Assembly (NCBI GenBank): GCA_937927965.1
Contig: CALEZA010000022.1
Location: forward strand, 1 to 5,062
DNA length: 5,062 nt
Source of the DNA: an uncultured Candidatus Planktophila sp.
GTDB taxonomy: Bacteria; Actinomycetota; Actinomycetes; Nanopelagicales; Nanopelagicaceae
Reading direction: 5' to 3'
This document shows positions 1 to 5,062 of this stretch, piece by piece. The notes beneath the pieces were generated by a model, which searched no databases, was not told the DNA's origin, and was given only the letters and a program-made list of their open reading frames with translations. A program made the position numbers and the translations under genes. Each line of letters opens with the position of its first letter. Position 1 is the stretch's first letter.

Positions 1-388
1 CGAAAACTCCAATCATCATGGTTTCTAGAACAAGAATGAGAAGGTAGAAAGTCTTTGCTGACCAGCGACCACCCTCTGACTCATTCCACGAAGCAAGTAG
101 AACAATGGGAGTTAGAACTACAGACATCACTATGAGAACAAGCGAGAGTCCATCGAGTCCTACTGAGTAATTGATAGCAAATGATGGAATCCACTCATGT
201 CGCTCAACGAATTGAAGAGCTGTGTCTGCGGCAACAAACTGTGTTGCGATATAGATACCAAAAGCCGCAGTCACAATTGTGACAGCAAGAGCTGCTTGCT
301 TGATGCGAAGTGTGTTGCTTGAAGGGAGAACTCCAACGAGTAGGGCTCCAATCAATGGAAGCAGGGCAAGAACTGTTACTGAACTCAT
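1..388 (-). CDS. nuoM: NADH-quinone oxidoreductase subunit M (3' end beyond window)
   Basis: This is the N-terminal 129 residues of NuoM, an antiporter-like proton-pumping membrane subunit of complex I. I translated it by hand from the ATG at 388-386. It begins [20 protein letters not shown], a first transmembrane helix. Further helices follow at about residues 31-50, 78-100 and from 113 onward. The segment [17 protein letters not shown] (residues 66-82) is the family hallmark, and the last visible residues, LETMMIGVF, match the conserved helix just before the channel glutamate. That glutamate (E144 in E. coli) and the later channel lysines lie outside the window, so catalytic integrity cannot be judged. 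The start codon overlaps the nuoL stop as ATGA, with a GGGTGG-like ribosome site 7 nt upstream, which supports this start and coupling to nuoL. The frame stays open to position 1. Distinguishing NuoM from the paralogous NuoL and NuoN rests on the SVGLDGLS motif and on its place after nuoL. Confidence 0.95.
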   Translation of the reverse strand, partial: MSSVTVLALLPLIGALLVGVLPSSNTLRIKQAALAVTIVTAAFGIYIATQFVAADTALQFVERHEWIPSFAINYSVGLDGLSLVLIVMSVVLTPIVLLASWNESEGGRWSAKTFYLLILVLETMMIGVF

Positions 389-2277
389 TGTGTGACCACC
401 CAGATTCCAGCGATCAACACGATCGCACCAATAAGAATGAATGCTGCATAACTGCGAGCAAAGCCTGTCTGTGTCTTACGAAGTGCTGAGCCAGAACCAA
501 TTGCCACTCGAGCAATACCTCTTACTGCCCCATCAATGACGCGGTCATCAGATGCCACTAAGAGCTTAGTGAGAGATTGGCCTGGACGCATAAACACTGC
601 TTCGTTAAATGCATCCTGACCAAGATCGCGACGCACAAAGCGAGTGAGTGCAGAAACCTTTTCTGGTGCAATTGAATCAACATCAGAGAGCTGATATTTC
701 ACAATTGCGATTGCAACTCCGATGGCCACTGCTGTGAGGGCAAGACCAGAAACAACGAGTGCTGGCAAAAACTCTTCATGCTCACCGTGATGTCCGCCCA
801 CTACTGGCTCGAGCCAGTGAACAAGGGCATCACCGCGGGTGAAGAGGAATCCTGCTGTTACAGAACCAACTGAAAGAATTGCAATTGGCAGCCACATCAA
901 CCAAGGTGACTCATGGGGATGAGCATTGTCGTCCCAACGACCCCTGCTTGTAAATGTAAGAATCATGACGCGAGACATATAGAAGGCAGTAATCGCGGCA
1001 CCAAGTAGCGCGACTGATCCCAAGATAATTCCCTTAACTCCACCTGCATTAAAGGCTGTTTCGATAATTGCATCCTTAGAGTAGAAACCAGCAAATGGTG
1101 GAACACCAATAATTGCTAGATATCCAAGCCCGAAGGTCACGAATGTGATTGGCATGAATTTACGCAAGTTACCAAACTTACGCATATTCACTTCATCATT
1201 CATTCCGTGCATTACAGAACCTGCACCAAGGAACATGCTTGCCTTGAAGAAACCATGTGTTAGAAGGTGCATGATTGCAAATGCATATCCTGCAGGACCA
1301 AGACCGGCTCCGAGAACCATGTAGCCGATCTGCGACATTGTTGAGGCAGCTAACGCCTTCTTAATGTCATCTTTAGCAGTACCAATCAAGGCACCGAAGA
1401 TCAATGTGATCGCACCAACGATAACCACGAGTAATTGAGCAGTTGGCGCCGCATCAAAGATGAAGTTGGAACGAACAATGAGATAGACACCTGCTGTAAC
1501 CATGGTAGCTGCGTGGATAAGTGCAGAAACAGGTGTTGGACCTGCCATTGCATCACCAAGCCAAGCCTGGAGAGGAAATTGTGCTGACTTACCTGTGGCT
1601 GCAACGAGCAACATAATTCCAATAGCTGTGAGCGCTGCTTCTGATGCGTGATGTGAGGCCTCTTGCACGCCCTCAAAGGTTGTGGTTCCAAGGGTTGCGA
1701 AGGCGATCATGATTGCAAAGGACAGACCCATGTCTCCCACACGGTTCATCACAAAAGCCTTCTTTGAAGCTGTTGCATAAGCAGGCTTTTGATTCCAGAA
1801 ACCAATGAGGAGGTAGGAAGCAAGACCCACTCCTTCCCAACCAACATAGAGATTGAGATATGAGTTACCCAAAACCAAGAGAAGCATGGATGCGATAAAG
1901 AGATTCAGATACGCGAAGAAGCGGCGGCGATTCTCATCGTGCTCCATATAGGCGATTGAATAAATATGAATCAGCGTGCCAACACCAGTGATCAAGAGAA
2001 CAAAGCAGATGGAGAGTTGATCTAGCAGGAGAGCTGCATCGATATTGAAATTGCCGACTGCAATCCAAGAGAAGAGTTTCTGAGTCACAGCACGCTCTTC
2101 GCCACTGCGTCCGAGCATCTCAGAGAGCTGATAGAGGCCAACTCCGAAGGAGCTAGCAGCCATACCTGTTGCTAGGAGATGTCCCCATTTATCGGTGCGG
2201 CGTCCTCCCAAGAGAAGCGTTGCAGCACCAAAGAGTGGAAGTGCAATCAGATAAACAAGTGATGATGAAGTGCTCAT
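385..2277 (-). CDS. nuoL: NADH-quinone oxidoreductase subunit L
   Basis: NuoL is the distal antiporter-like proton-pumping subunit of complex I, in the cytoplasmic membrane. The 630-residue product is full length for the family (about 610-660). It shows the expected many-helix core, and the channel residues of the Proton_antipo_M fold are present: E148 in [20 protein letters not shown]182 in NRVGD, K230 in [19 protein letters not shown]255 in [17 protein letters not shown]337 and H341 around the [18 protein letters not shown] segment with K345, and K401-D402 in GFYSKD. A C-terminal region (about 530-605) fits the long lateral amphipathic helix, followed by a last membrane helix at about 608-628. 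A loop at residues 495-502 is rich in His and Glu (HHGEHEEF). The ATG lies 2 nt after the nuoK stop. No strong ribosome site precedes it, only a GAAGCGA stretch, so it may depend on termination of nuoK translation. The stop overlaps the nuoM start by 4 nt. I see nothing broken or truncated. Confidence 0.98.
   Translation of the reverse strand: MSTSSSLVYLIALPLFGAATLLLGGRRTDKWGHLLATGMAASSFGVGLYQLSEMLGRSGEERAVTQKLFSWIAVGNFNIDAALLLDQLSICFVLLITGVGTLIHIYSIAYMEHDENRRRFFAYLNLFIASMLLLVLGNSYLNLYVGWEGVGLASYLLIGFWNQKPAYATASKKAFVMNRVGDMGLSFAIMIAFATLGTTTFEGVQEASHHASEAALTAIGIMLLVAATGKSAQFPLQAWLGDAMAGPTPVSALIHAATMVTAGVYLIVRSNFIFDAAPTAQLLVVIVGAITLIFGALIGTAKDDIKKALAASTMSQIGYMVLGAGLGPAGYAFAIMHLLTHGFFKASMFLGAGSVMHGMNDEVNMRKFGNLRKFMPITFVTFGLGYLAIIGVPPFAGFYSKDAIIETAFNAGGVKGIILGSVALLGAAITAFYMSRVMILTFTSRGRWDDNAHPHESPWLMWLPIAILSVGSVTAGFLFTRGDALVHWLEPVVGGHHGEHEEFLPALVVSGLALTAVAIGVAIAIVKYQLSDVDSIAPEKVSALTRFVRRDLGQDAFNEAVFMRPGQSLTKLLVASDDRVIDGAVRGIARVAIGSGSALRKTQTGFARSYAAFILIGAIVLIAGIWVVTQ
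396..401 (-). promoter_or_regulatory. Probable weak ribosome binding site of nuoM
   Basis: GGGTGG on the minus strand within the Trp-Val-Val codons near the end of nuoL, 7 nt before the nuoM ATG at 388. It has one mismatch to the GGAGG core. Spacing is good, and the ATGA overlap with nuoL suggests coupled re-initiation helps. Confidence 0.5.
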
Positions 2278-2279
2278 AT

Positions 2280-2579
2280 TTATCGCTTCAACAAACTAGC
2301 ATCATCAACAGATGCTGATCGGCGTGAGCGATAAATCGCCACGATAATGGCTAGACCAACTACAACTTCACATGCTGCAACGACCATCGTGAAGAAGGCG
2401 GTGACCTGTCCTTCAAGAGTTCCATTGATTCGTGAGAAGGTAACAAAAGCTAGGTTTGCTGCATTGAGCATCAGCTCAACACACATAAAGACAACGATTG
2501 CATTGCGGCGAACCACAACGCCAACAGCGCCAATTGTGAAGAGGAGGCCTGCGACATAGAGGTAGTTATATGGATTCAT
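2280..2579 (-). CDS. nuoK: NADH-quinone oxidoreductase subunit K
   Basis: NuoK (ND4L homologue) is a small membrane subunit of complex I with three helices, forming part of the proton channel next to NuoJ and NuoN. The 99-residue length is typical. Helices lie at about residues 5-22, 27-47 and 60-83. The two essential buried glutamates are present: E35 in [16 protein letters not shown] and E71 in [14 protein letters not shown], equivalent to E36 and E72 of E. coli. The C-terminal tail [12 protein letters not shown] resembles actinobacterial NuoK. The ATG shares one base with the nuoJ stop (TAATG), and a near-perfect GGAGGAG ribosome site inside the last codons of nuoJ sits 5 nt upstream. This makes the start secure and points to strong coupled translation. 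The stop is 2 nt before nuoL. An open frame on the opposite strand (2347-2559) is a shadow of this gene. Confidence 0.98.
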   Translation of the reverse strand: MNPYNYLYVAGLLFTIGAVGVVVRRNAIVVFMCVELMLNAANLAFVTFSRINGTLEGQVTAFFTMVVAACEVVVGLAIIVAIYRSRRSASVDDASLLKR

Positions 2580-3346
2580 TACTTCTCCTCCACGACTGTT
2601 GTATCAACAACATCGAGTTGGAATTGTCCAGACTCAAGCATGTCGCCGCGAGCTTTGAGGGTTGCGGAAATTGATGTTGGTGCTGGAGTTCCATCAGGAA
2701 GTAGCGCTGGAACATCGACAGCATTGTGACGAGCGAAAACACCAGGGCCAGGAAGTCCTGCAGCGCTCGATAGATTTCCAAGGCGGAATCGAGCAATAGA
2801 GCTCTCTCGCTGTGTTGGGCGAGCAACCGTGCGCTGATGATGAGCCAGAACCATTGCGCCAAGAGCTGCTGTGATCAAAAGTGCTGAGACGACTTCAAAT
2901 GGCCAGACATAATCTGAGAAGAGAAGTACTGCAAGACCTTGAACATTTCCTTCAGCATTTGCTTGGGACAAACCAACTGGGCTGCGACCTAGTGTTGCGC
3001 GACCAATAAGAGATGTGAGAAGTCCGCCGAAACCAATAGCGGCCGTGATGGCAATAGGACGAAGTCCTGGAATCGTTTCAGTAAGTGAATCTGAAGAATC
3101 TACACCGACGAGCATCAAAATAAAGAGGAAGAGCATCATGACTGCGCCTGTGTAAACAACAATCTGAACAATGCCAAGGAAGAGTGCATCCTGTGCAATG
3201 TAGAAAATTGCAAGAGTGATCATTACCCATGCGAGAAGTAGGGCTGAATGGACAGCCTTCTTTACTAGAAGCATTCCAAGTGCTGAAAGAACAGCAAGGG
3301 GGGCTAGAAACCAGAACATGATCGCTTCTGGAGTTTGAATCACCAT
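2579..3346 (-). CDS. nuoJ: NADH-quinone oxidoreductase subunit J
   Basis: NuoJ (ND6 homologue) is a membrane subunit of complex I whose third helix is thought to change conformation during coupling of electron transfer to proton pumping. The 255-residue protein has about five helices: roughly residues 8-28, 33-50, 55-80, 96-116 and 148-169. The signature [20 protein letters not shown] (residues 60-79) includes the conserved Tyr65 and the glycine that allows the pi-bulge in helix 3. The helix with [19 protein letters not shown] carries conserved E151. After about residue 170 comes a soluble tail of some 85 residues with [15 protein letters not shown] (205-219). E. coli NuoJ is about 184 residues and lacks it, but actinobacterial NuoJ proteins are similarly long. 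The ATG directly follows the nuoI stop, and a GGGGGAGG ribosome site 8 nt upstream favours M1 over the internal Met10. The stop overlaps nuoK by one base. Confidence 0.97.
   Translation of the reverse strand: MVIQTPEAIMFWFLAPLAVLSALGMLLVKKAVHSALLLAWVMITLAIFYIAQDALFLGIVQIVVYTGAVMMLFLFILMLVGVDSSDSLTETIPGLRPIAITAAIGFGGLLTSLIGRATLGRSPVGLSQANAEGNVQGLAVLLFSDYVWPFEVVSALLITAALGAMVLAHHQRTVARPTQRESSIARFRLGNLSSAAGLPGPGVFARHNAVDVPALLPDGTPAPTSISATLKARGDMLESGQFQLDVVDTTVVEEK
2585..2591 (-). promoter_or_regulatory. Ribosome binding site of nuoK
   Basis: GGAGGAG on the minus strand, encoded by the Glu-Glu codons at the end of nuoJ, 5 nt before the nuoK ATG at 2579. It is a near-perfect Shine-Dalgarno at a TAATG stop/start junction. 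Confidence 0.85.
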
Positions 3347-3976
3347 TTACTTATCCTCCCCCACGATTGCTCCCTGTGAAGGATCTGCTGCCTTTACTTC
3401 ACCGCGGTAGTAATTGTTCTCATCCATTCCTGGATACATTGGGTGAGGAGGTGCAACCATTCCTGCACGAAGTGGTGCAAGAAGATCTTCCTTTTCAAAG
3501 ATAAGTTTTTCGCGAGTGCTATCTGCCAACTCAAACTCATTGGTCATTGTGAGGGCACGAGTTGGGCACGCTTCAACACAGAGTCCGCAGAAAATACAGC
3601 GAAGATAGTTGATTTGATAGACAGCTCCGTGGCGCTCTCCTGGAGATACTTGATTTCCTGGAGTGTTATTTCCACCTTCAACATAGATTGCATCTGCAGG
3701 ACATGCCCATGCACAGAGTTCGCAACCGATGCACTTCTCAAGACCATCTGGGTGGCGATTGAGTTGGTGGCGACCATGAAAGCGTGGCTCAATAGGTGGT
3801 GCAACATCTGGGTATTGAACGCTGAGGTTCTTCTTAAACATGGTGCGGAAAGTGACCCAGAAGCCCTTAGCCTGTTCAGTAAGCGGCGCAGGACCTGGCT
3901 GCTCTACTTCAACGAAAGCAACATCATCGATGTTCTTGGCTGCGCCAGACTTCTTTGGCTCGAGTGAATTACTCAT
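3347..3976 (-). CDS. nuoI: NADH-quinone oxidoreductase subunit I, 2x[4Fe-4S] ferredoxin-like
   Basis: NuoI is the peripheral-arm subunit that carries clusters N6a and N6b and passes electrons to N2 in NuoB, close to the quinone site. The protein is 209 residues, the expected size for an actinobacterial NuoI. Two ferredoxin motifs are complete: C82, C85, C88 and C92 in [12 protein letters not shown], and C127, C130, C133 and C137 in [12 protein letters not shown]. The first three Cys of each plus the last of the other bind one [4Fe-4S] cluster. The conserved linker VYQINYLR precedes the second motif, and [14 protein letters not shown] follows it. The N-terminal region includes an amphipathic segment ([19 protein letters not shown], about residues 38-56) that docks to the membrane. 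I chose the ATG at 3976-3974 because it has GGAGG 5 nt upstream. The same frame stays open to 4102, but that 42-residue extension overlaps nuoH, has no family similarity and should not be annotated. The start overlaps the end of nuoH by 8 nt. Confidence 0.97.
   Translation of the reverse strand: MSNSLEPKKSGAAKNIDDVAFVEVEQPGPAPLTEQAKGFWVTFRTMFKKNLSVQYPDVAPPIEPRFHGRHQLNRHPDGLEKCIGCELCAWACPADAIYVEGGNNTPGNQVSPGERHGAVYQINYLRCIFCGLCVEACPTRALTMTNEFELADSTREKLIFEKEDLLAPLRAGMVAPPHPMYPGMDENNYYRGEVKAADPSQGAIVGEDK
3355..3362 (-). promoter_or_regulatory. Ribosome binding site of nuoJ
   Basis: GGGGGAGG on the minus strand, inside the final codons of nuoI (Gly-Glu-Asp), 8 nt before the nuoJ ATG at 3346. It supports the first Met of nuoJ over the internal Met10. 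Confidence 0.8.
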
Positions 3977-5062
3977 TGTTGCCTCCAGTGTGGCTCTGAG
4001 ATGAAACATTAAATGAAGAGATCCCAGGCAGTTTAGGCACAGGGAAGTTTGGTGCCTCTCCTTCTGGAAGTGGAGTTCGTGACTTCTGCTTTGACTTCTC
4101 AAAGAGTGAGCTGATTGCCATCACGATGAGGACAATACCTAGAGCAAATGCGAGTGCAACTGTGCGAGATGCACCTTCATTTTGAATCACACGAAGTGAT
4201 GCAACAATCATGATCCAGAGAAGTGAGACAGGAATGAGAACTTTCCAGCCGAACTTCATGAATTGGTCATAGCGAAGGCGTGGAAGGGATGCACGCAACC
4301 ACATGAAGATAAAGAAGAAGAGATTGACCTTCAGGAAGAACCACACGATCGTGAACCAACCGCCGAGCCAAGCCTCTGTGAAGCCAAGACCTGGAAGTGC
4401 GTGATATCCACCAAGGAACAAGGTTGTCGCAAGAGCAGAGACAGCGATGATGTTCACATACTCTGCCAAGAAGAAGAGTGCGAACTTCAATGATGAGTAC
4501 TCTGTGTGGAATCCACCGACTAGCTCGCCTTCTGCTTCAGCTAAGTCAAATGGAGCACGGTTTGTCTCGCCCACCATTGAAATCACATAGATAACAAATG
4601 ATGGAAAGAGAACAACTGCGTTCCAAATGTGACCGTGCTGGGATGCGACGATATCTGATGTGGACATCGATCCTGCATAGATAAAAACAGCCACAAGTGA
4701 AAGACCCATAGCAACTTCATATGAAATAACTTGTGCGCTTGAGCGAAGTCCGCCTAGGAGTGGGTATGTAGAGCCTGAAGACCAACCAGCAAGAACTACT
4801 CCGTAGACACCGATAGATGTGACAGCCAAGATGTAGAGAACGCCGACTGGGAGATCAGTGAGCTGCATTGCAGTCTTTTGACCAAGAAGTGTGACAACAC
4901 CAGTCATTGGAATGACAGCGAAAGACATAAAGCACATCGCTGCAGCGATAATCGGTGCTGCAATAAATACAATTTTATCTGCAGCCGCAGGAATGATGTC
5001 TTCCTTGAGAGCGAGCTTTACGCCATCAGAGAGTGATTGAAGCAATCCAAATGGACCAACAC
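3969..5062 (-). CDS. nuoH: NADH-quinone oxidoreductase subunit H (5' end beyond window)
   Basis: NuoH (ND1 homologue) is the membrane subunit that forms the quinone cavity wall and links the peripheral arm to the proton-pumping modules. The reading frame runs off the window: residues VGPFG are encoded at 5060-5046, just before the TTG at 5045, continuing the family motif [19 protein letters not shown]. That TTG therefore encodes an internal leucine and is not a start. About 363 residues are visible, and an estimated 50-70 N-terminal residues are missing. Conserved blocks include [29 protein letters not shown], and [18 protein letters not shown] (4571-4521), which carries the acidic residues of the quinone/E-channel region, then GGFHTEYSS and [18 protein letters not shown]. 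About seven to eight membrane helices are visible. After the last helix, a soluble tail of about 43 residues contains [15 protein letters not shown], as seen in actinobacterial NuoH. The TAA stop lies inside the nuoI start region. Confidence 0.97.
   Translation of the reverse strand, partial: VGPFGLLQSLSDGVKLALKEDIIPAAADKIVFIAAPIIAAAMCFMSFAVIPMTGVVTLLGQKTAMQLTDLPVGVLYILAVTSIGVYGVVLAGWSSGSTYPLLGGLRSSAQVISYEVAMGLSLVAVFIYAGSMSTSDIVASQHGHIWNAVVLFPSFVIYVISMVGETNRAPFDLAEAEGELVGGFHTEYSSLKFALFFLAEYVNIIAVSALATTLFLGGYHALPGLGFTEAWLGGWFTIVWFFLKVNLFFFIFMWLRASLPRLRYDQFMKFGWKVLIPVSLLWIMIVASLRVIQNEGASRTVALAFALGIVLIVMAISSLFEKSKQKSRTPLPEGEAPNFPVPKLPGISSFNVSSQSHTGGNNE
3982..3986 (-). promoter_or_regulatory. Ribosome binding site of nuoI
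   Basis: GGAGG on the minus strand within the last codons of nuoH, 5 nt before the ATG at 3976. This consensus Shine-Dalgarno decides the nuoI start: the frame remains open for 42 more codons upstream, but those lie within nuoH. Confidence 0.85.

Noticed and set aside
2367..2372. Cys70 beside the essential Glu71 of NuoK, where E. coli has Ala
   Set aside because: The [12 protein letters not shown] form is, as I recall, also found in mycobacterial NuoK, so it is an ordinary actinobacterial residue and not a novelty.
2566..2862. A minus-strand frame overlapping the 3' part of nuoJ
   Set aside because: It is an out-of-frame reading of nuoJ with no recognisable domain. nuoJ has clear family motifs upstream and a consistent frame to its stop.
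3443..3967. A 174-codon open frame on the plus strand, antisense to nuoI
   Set aside because: It lies entirely opposite the well-supported nuoI, its translation resembles no family I know, and its composition (many Trp, Cys, Ile) is typical of an antisense shadow. No separate ribosome site or intergenic space supports it.
4263..4493. A 76-codon plus-strand frame rich in Glu and Lys
   Set aside because: It is antisense to conserved NuoH membrane helices. The charged composition is the complement of Phe/Leu-rich codons (ttc/ctt read as gaa/aag), so it is a shadow.
5043..5045. TTG as a possible nuoH start codon
   Set aside because: The frame continues upstream to the window edge with VGPFG, part of a conserved NuoH motif. 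The TTG is an internal Leu codon and the real start is outside the window.
1..5062. CRISPR arrays, tRNA/rRNA genes, insertion sequences, long repeats, internal promoters or terminators
   Set aside because: Coding sequence covers essentially the whole window with gaps of at most 2 nt. I saw no tandem or spaced repeats, no hairpin followed by a T-run on either strand, and no interruption of any gene.

Overview
The window is a single, tightly packed stretch of a bacterial respiratory complex I operon (proton-translocating NADH:quinone oxidoreductase, nuo), all on the minus strand. In transcription order, from high to low coordinates, it holds nuoH (5' end cut by the window edge), nuoI, nuoJ, nuoK, nuoL and nuoM (3' end cut by the window edge). 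This is the canonical H-I-J-K-L-M order. By that convention nuoA-G would lie beyond position 5062 and the rest of nuoM plus nuoN would lie below position 1. Neither is visible here.

Every junction is tight. nuoH and nuoI overlap by 8 nt, nuoI and nuoJ abut, nuoJ and nuoK share one base (TAATG), nuoK and nuoL are 2 nt apart, and nuoL and nuoM overlap by 4 nt (ATGA). Good Shine-Dalgarno sequences sit inside the 3' end of the preceding gene for nuoI, nuoJ and nuoK, a weaker one for nuoM, and no clear one for nuoL. No gap is large enough for an internal promoter, terminator, RNA gene or mobile element, so one polycistronic message with translational coupling is the simplest reading.

Together the products cover the quinone-binding and proton-pumping half of the enzyme. 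NuoI carries clusters N6a and N6b toward quinone, NuoH forms the membrane wall of the quinone cavity and connects to the pump modules, NuoJ and NuoK form the adjacent small-subunit channel region, and NuoL and NuoM are antiporter-like proton-pumping subunits. All the key charged and cysteine residues that can be checked in the window are present, so the complex looks functional.

The protein sequences look actinobacterial. Examples are the NuoI segment [20 protein letters not shown] followed by [15 protein letters not shown], the NuoK ending SVDDASLLK, the long cytoplasmic NuoJ tail with [15 protein letters not shown], and the NuoH tail ending in a PVPKLPG-like motif. The DNA is only moderately GC-rich (roughly mid-40s percent by eye) with many A/T-ending codons, unlike most cultured Actinobacteria. 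This fits a streamlined aquatic actinobacterium, for example the freshwater acI/Nanopelagicales type. The lineage is an inference. I found no sign of a previously undescribed system: this is ordinary core metabolism.
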